From assembly GCF_039652555.1 (NCBI RefSeq), contig NZ_JBDJAF010000001.1, positions 1,674,001 to 1,738,000 of the forward strand: a stretch of 64,000 nucleotides of DNA, given 5' to 3'. How positions within the stretch are numbered: position 1 is the stretch's first letter; every line of letters starts with the position of its first letter. This document shows, piece after piece, positions 24,121 to 33,062 of this stretch. The notes under the pieces were generated by a model. That model saw only the letters and a list, made by a program, of their open reading frames with translations, did no database searches and was not told the origin of the DNA. This stretch comes from Parafrigoribacterium mesophilum. GTDB taxonomy: Bacteria; Actinomycetota; Actinomycetes; Actinomycetales; Microbacteriaceae. The position numbers and the translations under genes are program-made.

Positions 24121-24969
24121 TTATGACGCGACGAACCGGTTCTGGATGCTGCCGAGCCCCGAAATCGAGCACCTCACGACATCGCCAGTCGTAAGGAACC
24201 GCGGCGGCCTGAATCCAAGGCCCACCCCGGGCGGCGTGCCGGTAAGGATCACGTCGCCGGGTTTCAAGGTGACGGTGGCCGCCAGATAGCTGATGATCTG
24301 GGCAGTGCTGAAGATCATGTCCGAGGTCACGCCGCTCTGGCGCAGTTCCCCGTTTACGGTGGAACTCAGATCAAATCCACCGGGTCCATCGAATTCATCG
24401 GCCGTCGTAATCCACGGCCCGATCGGACAGAACGTGTCTGCGCTCTTCGACCGGGAGAACTGCCCGTCCGACCGCTGCCAATCCCGTGCGGAGACGTCGT
24501 TGGCCACCGCGTAGCCGAACACGTAGTCCAGGGCCTCCGCCTCTGACACGCCCTTCGCGGTGCGGCCGATGATGACCGCCAGCTCAACCTCGTAGTCCGC
24601 CTGTTCGGTGACCCGCGGCCCGATCTCGACGTCGGCAAACGGTCCGGTCAGTGAATTCGGGTACTTGGCGAAGATCAGCGGGCGCTCCGGTAGCGTCGCC
24701 CCAGTCTCCTTGGCGTGGCTGGCATAGTTGAGCCCTACGGCGAGCATCTTGCTCGGTCGCACGATCGGGCATGCGAACGCGTCGTCCGGCAGGTCAACGC
24801 CGCCAACCGGCTGCGACTGAAGTGCCGAGCGGATGCCCTCGGCATCTGCAATCAGGGACTCGCTGTCCGGGTAGTCGAGGCCCAGTTGTGCCAGTCGTAC
24901 CCAGCTGCCGTCGCGGCCAGATGCCGCGAACTCCAGCGTCCCGTTGTGCGTGATTCTGCCGATTCTCAT
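24121..24969 (-). CDS. Fumarylacetoacetate hydrolase family protein
   Basis: A 282-residue enzyme with the FAH C-terminal fold: LAVGLNYASHAKETGA, the metal-ligand Glu pair in DYEVELAVIIGRTAKGVSEA, YAVANDVSARDWQ, and TGTPPGVGLGF at the C-terminus. Members hydrolyse acylpyruvates, decarboxylate oxaloacetate, or hydrate 2-oxo-enoates. It is the last gene of the leftward hyuA-hyuB-rraA-fah operon, 34 bases after the RraA-type gene. By position it should process a C-C cleavage product or a 2-keto intermediate of the pathway. Confidence 0.9.
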   Translation of the reverse strand: MRIGRITHNGTLEFAASGRDGSWVRLAQLGLDYPDSESLIADAEGIRSALQSQPVGGVDLPDDAFACPIVRPSKMLAVGLNYASHAKETGATLPERPLIFAKYPNSLTGPFADVEIGPRVTEQADYEVELAVIIGRTAKGVSEAEALDYVFGYAVANDVSARDWQRSDGQFSRSKSADTFCPIGPWITTADEFDGPGGFDLSSTVNGELRQSGVTSDMIFSTAQIISYLAATVTLKPGDVILTGTPPGVGLGFRPPRFLTTGDVVRCSISGLGSIQNRFVAS

Positions 24970-25003
24970 CGTCTTCTACTCCTTCTCATTTACGCAGCTT
25001 GTG

Positions 25004-25645
25004 TTACTTGTCGCCGATCAACCCGAGATAGCTCGTGGTACTGATGCCCTCCTCGTCCACCTGCTTCATCAGCTGGTCTTCCCGCACGACGATGGCACCC
25101 GCCTCCACGCGAACTCGCTCCCTGCCCGTCCAGGGCACGGCCACGATCCCGTCCTCGTCTGCGACGATCAGGTCGCCCGTCGCGACCGGAACGCCGCCGC
25201 ACGACACGGTGCCACCCCAGGAGCCGCCACCGGCCTTGTGCGGTCCGGCGGGCGTGACCGCGGCCGAGTAGATGGGGAAGGTTCTCCGCCGGATCCCGTC
25301 GACGTCCCGGATGGCCCCGTCGATCACGGCACCGATCACCCCGCGCCGCTGTGCCGCAGCGGTGAGCACCTCACCCCAGACGGCGCGGTCGCAAAAGCCA
25401 CCGGCATCCACGACGAGCACCGACCCGACCGGCGTCTCATCCAGCGCCAGGTGCAGCGATGCGCTGTCTCCGGCGACCACCCGCACGCAGTACGCCCGTC
25501 CGATCAAACCAGCGCCGGTGCGCGGTCGCAGTCTGGCGGCGAACACCTGATGGCGGCCGAGGGCGTCGGAGATCGCGGTGGTGGGCAATGTCGCCCATGC
25601 GCGCCACTCGGCCTCGGTCAGCTCCGCGTTGGCCAGCTCGCTCAC
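25004..25645 (-). CDS. RraA-family aldolase/decarboxylase
   Basis: A 213-residue protein of the RraA-like fold. Signature segments are PTTAISDALGRHQVF, VVDAGGFCDRAVWGEVLT (binding-site Gly-Gly and trailing Gly-Glu) and GAVIDGAIRDVDGIR with the catalytic Arg-Asp pair. GVPVATGDLIVADEDGIVAVP is the conserved C-terminal strand. Catabolic members are HMG/CHA aldolases or oxaloacetate decarboxylases; the regulator RraA of RNase E is a paralogue without this context. Its ATG overlaps the stop of hyuB by four bases, so the two are coupled. Confidence 0.9.
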   Translation of the reverse strand: MSELANAELTEAEWRAWATLPTTAISDALGRHQVFAARLRPRTGAGLIGRAYCVRVVAGDSASLHLALDETPVGSVLVVDAGGFCDRAVWGEVLTAAAQRRGVIGAVIDGAIRDVDGIRRRTFPIYSAAVTPAGPHKAGGGSWGGTVSCGGVPVATGDLIVADEDGIVAVPWTGRERVRVEAGAIVVREDQLMKQVDEEGISTTSYLGLIGDK

Positions 25646-27876
25646 GATTGCGCTCCGGTAAGACTTCCGCCACCCGTCACGATGGAGGATGGGCCGATCC
25701 CGCCCGGCACGACGAGGTCCGCCTCCAACTGCCTGCCACAGCCCGGGCAGTAGAACAGCCGCACCGCGATCGCCACGGTGCCCTCCTCGACGTAGTCACT
25801 GCCGTGAACCGGCCCGGCCTTCCACGCCGGCACTTCCTCGGCGACGCAGCCCGCGCGGAGATCCCTGCCCACTCTGCCCAGCTGGAAGCCGCAACCGACG
25901 CAGCTCATGGAGTCGCTGGCGTGGTCGACCTTCACGATGTCCCAGTAGCCGACCGCCTCGCGGCTGGCTACTGCAGCGCTGTCGTCCCGGTCCATCACCG
26001 GGAGCGGATAGGCCTCGGTGAACGGATGCGCACGCGCCAGCCGGCCGTGCCGCAGTTCGTCGCGAAGGGTGACAGTGGCAACCGCGTCGGCCACGGCACC
26101 ACGGACTCCTTGGCCGAGCACGACCCCGTAGGTCTGCCGCGCCTGCTCCGCAGACACCAGGCCGAGCCGCACGTCGTCGCTCACCTTGGCCGGGTCGCGG
26201 TCCAGCGGATCGCCGAACCCGCCGCCCCCTTGCCAGTTGTGGTATTCGACGGTGCGCAGGTCGAACTGGATCTTGGACGAGTTCAGGATGCCGGCGGTGC
26301 GCGGGCCGGCAATGTCGCCAAGCTCGCCGGCGAGCCGTGGTCCATTGCCGCCGAGCGCATCTGCCTCTTCGAAGCGCAGGAAGCGCACGGTCGCCCCTGG
26401 CAGCCCGCCGGCCACTCCAAGCGCGTTCGGCGTCACCGAGCCGACCCCGGCGAAGGAGGTCGACAGCGGCTCGCTGGTGTCGTAGGGGGTGATCGCCACC
26501 TCCCCCGACACCCCGCCACGGAATCGACCGGCTCCACCGGAGTCGGTGAGCTGCCGACGGAACAGGTAAAGCAGCGGATAGGCGTCCTCGGTGGCTTCGA
26601 TCGACGGGATGTTCGCAGTGGTGTTGATGATGATGCCGCCGGTGTCGACGCCGTCGGCGTAGGACCGCGCGCCGCAGCCGGCCGCGAAGTGGCTGGCTTC
26701 CGGCGCTACCGTGAGCAGGCCGTCCCGGTTCACCCCGACCATCGACACGCCAAGGGACGTGCCGCACCAGCTGGCCATCGCCTGTTCGTGGTGCTTCGGG
26801 CTGGCCAGCAGCATCCGGGACAACACCACCAGGGTGAGGTTCAGGGTGACGATGATCGCCGAGATCGTCGACATCGATACCGGCGTCGGGTACTCGGCGG
26901 TCACGATAGTGCGCCGCGGTGCCTTGATCTTCACGCACTCGGAAACCCCGTCGTTCCAGGTCAAGTCGTAGCCCAGCGCGATGCACACCCCGGAGAGCAC
27001 GGCGGCCCGCAGCCCGCCGGCGGCGCAGTTCGCGAACCCGTTCACCTGCGGATCGGATCCGGTGAAGTCGAGTGTCAGCTGCTCACCGCGCTTGGTCACC
27101 GTGCAGACGATCTTCCGCACGTTCCGCTGGTGCCCATCATGGTCCAGGTATTGCACCTCTCGCCAGACGCCGTCGGGCAGTGAGCGCAGTCGCCGTCGCA
27201 TGCCGGAGGCGACGTGGTCGATTCCGCGGCGCATCACGGTGTCCAGGACCGCCGGTCCCACATCGTCGGCGATGTCGAGCAGCCGGGTGCGGCCAACCTC
27301 GTTGGCAACGAGCTGGCCGCGCAGGTCGAGCTCGGCCAACGGTTCCCGAATCTGCGCCATGATCAGCTCGACGATGTCCTCGCGGATTTCGCCACGCTCG
27401 ACGATCTTGGTGGGCGGCAAGCGCAAGCCCTCGTCGAACACCGACTCGGCGTTCATGTTGAACCCGCCCGGCTCGCTGCCGCCGATGTCCAGCCAGTGCC
27501 CGGACGAGCCGACCCAGGCCCTCAGTTCCCCGGAGTGGTGCACCGGGGCGACGGTCGCGACATCCGGTTGGTGGGTGGCGCCCAGGTACGGGTCGTTGCA
27601 GATAAGCATGTCCCCCGGGTTGATGCCCGGGTTCACCGACCGGGTGCGCAGCACAGACTCCACGATCAGGTTGAGCACGTGCGCCTGCGTCGTGATGTAC
27701 GGACCCATGGCCACCAGCCGCCCGTCGGGCAGGGTGATCCCCGTGCTCGCGTCGTATGCGCCGACCAGCACCGGGGAGCCGGAGGTGCGCATGTACTTGA
27801 TGCCCATTTCCTCGGTGATGTCCAGCAGCTTGTGCCAGACCACCTCGAACTGAACCGGATCAACGTCCCTGGTCAT
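25642..27876 (-). CDS. Hydantoinase B/oxoprolinase family subunit with C-terminal zinc-ribbon tail
   Basis: A 744-residue protein from ATG 27874-27876, coupled by ATGA overlap to hyuA. The first roughly 560 residues are a HyuB domain: DPVQFEVVWHKLLDITEEMG, LICNDPYLGATHQPDV, SGHWLDIGGSEPGG, ATEDAYPLLYLFRRQL and YHNWQGGGGFGDPLDRDP. The last 110 residues are extra and contain two CxxC knuckles (CVGCGFQLG and FYCPGCGRQLEADLVVPGG), a predicted zinc ribbon like that of acetone-carboxylase gamma subunits. HyuA/HyuB enzymes use ATP to open cyclic amides or to carboxylate ketones. The tail favours the carboxylase branch, but this is inference. Confidence 0.9.
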   Translation of the reverse strand: MTRDVDPVQFEVVWHKLLDITEEMGIKYMRTSGSPVLVGAYDASTGITLPDGRLVAMGPYITTQAHVLNLIVESVLRTRSVNPGINPGDMLICNDPYLGATHQPDVATVAPVHHSGELRAWVGSSGHWLDIGGSEPGGFNMNAESVFDEGLRLPPTKIVERGEIREDIVELIMAQIREPLAELDLRGQLVANEVGRTRLLDIADDVGPAVLDTVMRRGIDHVASGMRRRLRSLPDGVWREVQYLDHDGHQRNVRKIVCTVTKRGEQLTLDFTGSDPQVNGFANCAAGGLRAAVLSGVCIALGYDLTWNDGVSECVKIKAPRRTIVTAEYPTPVSMSTISAIIVTLNLTLVVLSRMLLASPKHHEQAMASWCGTSLGVSMVGVNRDGLLTVAPEASHFAAGCGARSYADGVDTGGIIINTTANIPSIEATEDAYPLLYLFRRQLTDSGGAGRFRGGVSGEVAITPYDTSEPLSTSFAGVGSVTPNALGVAGGLPGATVRFLRFEEADALGGNGPRLAGELGDIAGPRTAGILNSSKIQFDLRTVEYHNWQGGGGFGDPLDRDPAKVSDDVRLGLVSAEQARQTYGVVLGQGVRGAVADAVATVTLRDELRHGRLARAHPFTEAYPLPVMDRDDSAAVASREAVGYWDIVKVDHASDSMSCVGCGFQLGRVGRDLRAGCVAEEVPAWKAGPVHGSDYVEEGTVAIAVRLFYCPGCGRQLEADLVVPGGIGPSSIVTGGGSLTGAQS

Positions 27877-30032
27877 TTCATGCTCCCCACTGCGATTACG
27901 TCGGCGTTCGCTCTTTCCGCCTCGGGTGCCGGAGTGGCACCTTCCAACGTGATGATCAGGTTCCGCAGCGCGTCTACCCTGGCATCCGCGCCCGGCGGAA
28001 TGACCACGCTGGTTCCGGGTTGCTCGACGATCGCCGGACCGGCGAGCACATGCCCGTCGGCCAGGGTCTCGCCGTCGTAGATGGCGGTCTCCAGCCACCC
28101 CGAGTTCTCCGGCCAGTACACGCTGCGGACTCCGGTCTCCGCCGGAATTTCGGATGCCGCCGGGCGGGCACCGACACCGCCGACGGAGATTCCGCTCGGC
28201 GCGGTGGCATCGACGCCGATTCGTAGGATGCGCGGTTTCGCATCCTTCAGCCGGGCGGTCTTGCCGAACAACAATTCGTAGCGATCCGCGAACGCCTGCG
28301 ACAGGTCTCCGACGAGCGACGGGCCGGCGTCGTCTGCGCGACCCAGATGCACCCGCACATCGTGCAGCTGCCGCTCGTAGCGCATGTCGGCCCATCGGTT
28401 GAGCGTGATGTCTCCTGTCGCAACCCCTTGAGCGTTCAACGCGGCGAGGGCCTGGGAGCAAAGCTCCTCGTAGCTCGCCGCGAGACTGGTCTCGTCTCGG
28501 CCGAGTTCCGGGCTGATCGAGCGCTGCACGCTCCGCACCGTGTCGGAGATGACGACGCCATAGGCGGAGAACGCGGTTGCGCTGAGCGGCACCATGATCT
28601 GCCCTACCCCGGCGGAGCGCGCGTAGGAGGCCGCGTGCACCGGACCGGCGCCGCCGTAGGCGGCGAGCAGGAAGCTGCGCGGGTCGAAACCCCGTTCAAG
28701 GGTTGCCTTGCGGATCAGGTCGCCCATCTGCGAGTCGACCACCTGCCGCACTCCGGCCGCTGCGGCGGTGACGTCCCCGCCGAAGAGCGGATCGGCGACG
28801 TGCTCCCGCATCGCCTCGGTGGCCAGATCCAGACGCAACTGAATGCGGCCGTCCAGGAAGCGGGCCGGGTTGAGGTAGCCGAGCAAGGCGTCCGCGTCGG
28901 TGACTGTCGGCCGGGTTCCGCCCCAGCCGTAACAAGCCGGGCCCGGCGCCGCGCCGGCCGATACTGGGCCAATCCGTAGCCGGCCGGCATCCGCCCAGGC
29001 GATGCTACCGCCACCGGCACCGATCGACACCACGTCGATCATCGGCGAGAGCAGCGTGTACTGGTTGATCACGGTCTCCGGTGCCATTGACCAGCGCCCG
29101 TCGACGATGAGGCCGACCTTGAACGTGGTGCCGCCCACGTCGGTGGCGATCACCCGGGGGCGCTCGATGCGCTCGGCCAGTTTCTGCACGGCGACCATTC
29201 CGGCCGCAGGGCCGGACTCGATCGTGCTCACCGGCAGTACGGAGGGAACGTCGTTGACGCCGCCGCCGGCTTGGAAGATCAGGATCGGCACCCGCAGTCC
29301 GTGGGAACGCAGCCGCTCATCAAGCCTGGCGAGGTAGCGCTCCAGCGTCGGTGCCACGAAGGCGTTCACCACCGTCGTGGAGGTGCGCTCGTATTCGCCG
29401 GTGACCGGCGCGATGTCGCTGGAAAGTGACACATGAGCGCCGGGGACGATTCGGCGGATGACCTCGTGCACTTGCTTCTCGTGCGCCGGGTTCTGGTGAC
29501 TCCACAGCAGCGCGACGGCGAAGGACGTGACTCCGGATGCGATCAGTTGCTCAACCGCGCGCTCGACCTCCTCCTCGCGCAGGTCCTCGAGCACTTTGCC
29601 GGATCGGTCGACGCGCTCGGCGAGTTCGATGATCCGGTCCCTGGGTACGATTTGCTCGGGCTTGTCGGTGAGGCGCAGGTGACGCCGCTCGGCAAGCCCC
29701 AGGCCGGCCACCCGGCCCCGGGCGCGCATGATGAGCAGCTCGTCGCCGAACCCGCGCGTGGTCAACAGGCCGACCACCGCACCGTCCTGCCAGGTGAACA
29801 TCACATTCGTGGTCTGGGTTGTGGCGTGGGAGAACCGTTCGGTCGCGGCGAGCAGCTCCGGCAGGCTCAGCTGGAACTGTGCGGCCGCGCGCTGCACACC
29901 GTCGAGCAGTCCCTCGATCAGGTCGAGCGGGGTGGTCGGGGATTTGGCGATCACCTCTCGACCGGTGTGCCGGTCGATCACCGAGACATCGGTGAATGTG
30001 CCGCCGATATCGACGCCGACAACGTACTGCAT
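27873..30032 (-). CDS. Hydantoinase A/oxoprolinase family subunit (ATP-binding)
   Basis: A 719-residue subunit from the ATG at 30030-30032, preceded by GGAGGATCC. The N-terminal actin-like phosphate-binding loop is VVGVDIGGTFTDVSVID. SHATTQTTNVMFTWQDGAVV, ESGPAAGMVAVQKLAE and IATDVGGTTFKVGLI (second phosphate loop) follow. AACPGPACYGWGGTRPT-like sequence (APGPACYGWGGTRPTVTDAD) and LAAYGGAGPVHAASYA complete the HyuA pattern. It supplies ATP-driven activation for the paired HyuB subunit. It is the first gene of its operon and has a regulator-type operator at 30075-30090, just upstream. Confidence 0.93.
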   Translation of the reverse strand: MQYVVGVDIGGTFTDVSVIDRHTGREVIAKSPTTPLDLIEGLLDGVQRAAAQFQLSLPELLAATERFSHATTQTTNVMFTWQDGAVVGLLTTRGFGDELLIMRARGRVAGLGLAERRHLRLTDKPEQIVPRDRIIELAERVDRSGKVLEDLREEEVERAVEQLIASGVTSFAVALLWSHQNPAHEKQVHEVIRRIVPGAHVSLSSDIAPVTGEYERTSTTVVNAFVAPTLERYLARLDERLRSHGLRVPILIFQAGGGVNDVPSVLPVSTIESGPAAGMVAVQKLAERIERPRVIATDVGGTTFKVGLIVDGRWSMAPETVINQYTLLSPMIDVVSIGAGGGSIAWADAGRLRIGPVSAGAAPGPACYGWGGTRPTVTDADALLGYLNPARFLDGRIQLRLDLATEAMREHVADPLFGGDVTAAAAGVRQVVDSQMGDLIRKATLERGFDPRSFLLAAYGGAGPVHAASYARSAGVGQIMVPLSATAFSAYGVVISDTVRSVQRSISPELGRDETSLAASYEELCSQALAALNAQGVATGDITLNRWADMRYERQLHDVRVHLGRADDAGPSLVGDLSQAFADRYELLFGKTARLKDAKPRILRIGVDATAPSGISVGGVGARPAASEIPAETGVRSVYWPENSGWLETAIYDGETLADGHVLAGPAIVEQPGTSVVIPPGADARVDALRNLIITLEGATPAPEAERANADVIAVGSMK

Positions 30033-30074
30033 CTGGATCCTCCTCGACCTGCGGTGGCGACTCGCGCAAGTACT

Positions 30075-30090
30075 GCACAATCGTTTTCGC
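30075..30090. promoter_or_regulatory. Operator-like 16-mer upstream of hyuA, shared with the dapA-TRAP operon
   Basis: GCACAATCGTTTTCGC occurs 42 bases upstream of the hyuA start and 94 bases upstream of the divergent LacI start. The exact reverse complement is found at 35155-35170 before the DapA-type gene. The pseudo-palindrome with central CG fits a LacI-family operator. Confidence 0.75.
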
Positions 30091-30183
30091 TAATCTATGG
30101 GTAATGGCGCGGGCCCGTCAAGTCCGGTGGTGTTTCCGGCGCCGGTCTGCAACAACCTGATAGTTTGCGGTTGGAGACTGAAC

Positions 30184-31191
30184 ATGGACACACCGGGGCA
30201 CAAGGCCACCCTCAAAAGCATCGCCGAGGCCGCGGGCGTGCACCCGTCGACGGTGTCACGGGCGCTGATGGGAATGCCGGGGTCGCGGATTCCGGCGGCC
30301 ACGGTTGAACGCATCCGGGCCGCCGCCGCGGAGCTGAACTACGAGCCGGACCCGTGGGCGAAGAGTCTACGCACTCGCCGCGGGATGATGGTCGGGCTGG
30401 CGATTCCCCGGTTGACCGATGTGGTGCTCGGGCAGATGTTCGAGGCCGCCCAGTGGCGGGCGCGTGACTTCGGCTACCAGACGATGACCGTCAGTGCCGA
30501 GAAGGAGGGTGCCGAGAGCACCTCGATCAAGAGCCTGATGGACCGCCGAACGGACGGCCTGATTCTGGCAACGGCAACGCTCCGCGATCCGTTCTTGAAG
30601 GTGATCGAGGCATCCGGTCTGCCGTTCGTGCTGCTGAACCGCAGCTCCGGCGCCTACCCCGCGGTGTGCGGCGATGACCTTCTCGGTGGCTACCTTGCGA
30701 CCAAGCACTTGATCGAACTGGGTCACGTCCGCATCGGCCACATCAGCGGACCGGCGAGCGTCAGCACCGGGAAGCTGCGCGCGCAGGGATACCGTAAGGC
30801 GCTGCGCGAGGCCGGCATCGAGCCGACGAGCGACCTGGTCGCACCCGGTGAGTTCGACGTCGATTCCGGCATGGCGGCGGCCGAGTCGCTGCTCAGCCTG
30901 CCGGACCGGCCGACGGCGATCTTTGCGATCAACGACATCAGCGCCCTGGCCGCCATGGCAGTCGCCCGGCGACGCGGCTTGCGGGTGCCGGATGATGTCG
31001 CAATCGTCGGCTACAACGACTCCGAGATGTCCCCGCTGTTGCCGATCCCGCTGACCTCCGTGCGCGTCCCGCTGCTGGAGATGGGCAAACTGGCCGTCGA
31101 GCTGCTGATGAAGCGCCTGTCCGGCGAGGAGGTCGGCTCGGTGCGGATGGAACCTCAAGTGATCGCCCGGGAGTCCTCCGGCGCCGCCTGA
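30184..31191 (+). CDS. LacI-family regulator of the hyu/TRAP locus
   Basis: A 335-residue repressor from ATG 30184. The HTH is TLKSIAEAAGVHPSTVSRAL (residues 10-29), with hinge LNYEPDPWAKSLRTRRG. The sensor domain has the usual landmarks: LPFVLLNRSSGAYPAVCGDD, KHLIELGHVRIGHISGP, RPTAIFAINDISALAAMA and VPDDVAIVGYNDSEMSPLL. It is divergent from hyuA, and the gap contains a 16-base operator-like sequence repeated exactly before the dapA-TRAP operon 5 kb away. It is therefore the best candidate regulator for both operons. The inducer is unknown. Confidence 0.92.
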   Translation: MDTPGHKATLKSIAEAAGVHPSTVSRALMGMPGSRIPAATVERIRAAAAELNYEPDPWAKSLRTRRGMMVGLAIPRLTDVVLGQMFEAAQWRARDFGYQTMTVSAEKEGAESTSIKSLMDRRTDGLILATATLRDPFLKVIEASGLPFVLLNRSSGAYPAVCGDDLLGGYLATKHLIELGHVRIGHISGPASVSTGKLRAQGYRKALREAGIEPTSDLVAPGEFDVDSGMAAAESLLSLPDRPTAIFAINDISALAAMAVARRRGLRVPDDVAIVGYNDSEMSPLLPIPLTSVRVPLLEMGKLAVELLMKRLSGEEVGSVRMEPQVIARESSGAA

Positions 31192-31200
31192 TCATCGACA

Positions 31201-32493
31201 TCACCCGCTGAGCAGCGGGATGATCCAGTTGTAGGTTTGCGGCACCAGGGTCACCACGACGGTGAGGATCAACAGTGCGATCAGGAACGGGATGATCGCC
31301 ACCGACAGCTTCGCCATCGATACCTTGCTGATCGACATCGCCACAAACAGGCTGGCGCCGACCGGCGGTGTTGCCAGTCCCAGCGTGAGCGCCAGCACCA
31401 TGACAACGCCGAAGTGCACCGGGTCTACGCCAAAGCTCAGCGCTGCGGGCAGTAGCACCGGGGTGACGATGATGATCGCGGGGACCGGGTCCAGCGGCAT
31501 TCCGATGATCAGCAGCAGCACCAGCACGATCAGCAGGAACACGGTCTGGTTGTCGGTGATCGACAGCATGAACTTGGCGACCAGCTGGGGCAGTTGCGAG
31601 TAGGCCAGCGCCCAGTTGAGCACGGCCGACGCGACGACGATGATCATCACGACCGCGGTCATCACGACCGATGAGCGCAGCACGTCGATGATTTTGCGGA
31701 TGCTCAGGGTGCGGAAGACGAACACTCCGACGACGAGGGCGTACAGCACGGCGACGGCCGCCGCCTCCGTCGGGGTGAAGACGCCGCCCAGGATGCCGCC
31801 GATGATCACCACGGGCATGAGCACCGCGATCAGCGCATCGCGCACCGAGAGGGCCAGGTCTTTGCCTTTGAGGTCCTGCTCGGCCGTGAGCTTCGGGGTC
31901 ACGAAGCCGTACCGCTTGAGCAGGATGTAGTTGGTGATCATCACCGCGACGCCGATACCGATCCCTGGAATGATGCCCGCGAGGAACAGCTTGCCGATCG
32001 AGGTCTCACTCTGCACCCCGTAGATGATGAACGGGATGCTCGGCGGGATCACCGCGCCCATCAGGGAGGCGGTGGTGATCGTGGCGGTGGAAAACTCGCG
32101 CTTGTAGCCATCGCGCTCCATCTGCGGGATCATCGTAATGCCGACTGCGGCGAGGTCGGCGGCCGCCGCCCCGCTTACCCCTCCGAAGAGCATCGACACC
32201 AGAACGGCCACCTGGGCGAGTCCGCCGTATACCCGGCGCAGCATGATCCGGGCCAGGGTGACGAGCCGTTCGGTGAGGCCGACCTCGTTCATCAGGTAAC
32301 CGGCCAGCACGAACAGCGGGATCGCCATCAGAGTGAAGTCATCCATGCCGGCGAAGAGCCTTTGCGCAACGATGGACAGCGGCACCTCGGTGGCGAACAT
32401 GATGTACAGGGTTCCGGCGCCGATGATGACCACGGCGAGCGGAACGCCCAGCGACATCATTCCGACGAACCCGCCGAGCAACACCGAGGTCAT
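31201..32493 (-). CDS. dctM: TRAP transporter large permease (DctM-type)
   Basis: A 430-residue, roughly 12-helix protein. GGVSGAAAADLAAVGITMIP, MERDGYKREFSTATITTASL and GAVIPPSIPFIIYGV form the first conserved scoop, and LATPPVGASLFVAMSISKVS the second; both are diagnostic of DctM/SiaM elevator subunits. It forms the ion-coupled transport unit with DctQ, fed by the DctP binding protein. Its ATG overlaps the DctQ stop by four bases. It converges with the LacI gene, with ten bases between stops. Confidence 0.95.
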   Translation of the reverse strand: MTSVLLGGFVGMMSLGVPLAVVIIGAGTLYIMFATEVPLSIVAQRLFAGMDDFTLMAIPLFVLAGYLMNEVGLTERLVTLARIMLRRVYGGLAQVAVLVSMLFGGVSGAAAADLAAVGITMIPQMERDGYKREFSTATITTASLMGAVIPPSIPFIIYGVQSETSIGKLFLAGIIPGIGIGVAVMITNYILLKRYGFVTPKLTAEQDLKGKDLALSVRDALIAVLMPVVIIGGILGGVFTPTEAAAVAVLYALVVGVFVFRTLSIRKIIDVLRSSVVMTAVVMIIVVASAVLNWALAYSQLPQLVAKFMLSITDNQTVFLLIVLVLLLIIGMPLDPVPAIIIVTPVLLPAALSFGVDPVHFGVVMVLALTLGLATPPVGASLFVAMSISKVSMAKLSVAIIPFLIALLILTVVVTLVPQTYNWIIPLLSG

Positions 32494-33062
32494 GCCAGCA
32501 CCTCGCGTTCAGGATCACGGTCATGGGGAGGGCGGAAGACCCGCACCAGGGATTGCAGCGAGAGCAGCCCGAACCCGACCGGGATGGCGAGGTAGATCCA
32601 GGCGATCCCGATCTGCATGGCGGGGCTCACCTGGTGGTTGGCGAAGTTCCCGGCCGCCGCCTGCGTCCCGAACCATGTGACCAAGAGGCAGAACACGAGG
32701 GTGACCGCCTCTCCGATCCGGCGAGCCAACGGTCGCGTGATTCCGGGGATGTGGCCAAGAAGCGAGTTGATCGAGACGTGCTCGTTCCTGCGGTGGGCAC
32801 TGCTCAGACCCAGGAACACCAGCCAAATCGCCATGTACCTCACCAGTTCCTCGCCCCACAGCAGCGACGAGTTGACGACGTAGCGGAAGAACACGGCGAG
32901 GATGACGACGGCGAACAGCCCGAACAGCAGGGCACAGCACGCGACAACGACGAACCGGTCCACGTACCCGAGGGCGCGGTCGAGCTGCTCGATGAGCCGA
33001 ACGGCGCGCCGCAGTGGGGGCGGTGACACGCCCTCGGGCTTGTGGACCGGTCTCGCGATCAC
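32490..33062 (-). CDS. dctQ: TRAP transporter small permease (DctQ-type)
   Basis: A 190-residue, four-helix subunit. The GTG at 33060-33062 overlaps the DctP stop (GTGA) and is chosen over the longer in-frame extension into dctP. Landmarks are FFRYVVNSSLLWGEELVRYM followed by WLVFLGLSSAHRRNEHVSIN, the core of the DctQ family. The C-terminal helix is AWIYLAIPVGFGLLSLQSLV. It anchors and stabilises the large permease. Confidence 0.93.
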   Translation of the reverse strand: MIARPVHKPEGVSPPPLRRAVRLIEQLDRALGYVDRFVVVACCALLFGLFAVVILAVFFRYVVNSSLLWGEELVRYMAIWLVFLGLSSAHRRNEHVSINSLLGHIPGITRPLARRIGEAVTLVFCLLVTWFGTQAAAGNFANHQVSPAMQIGIAWIYLAIPVGFGLLSLQSLVRVFRPPHDRDPEREVLA

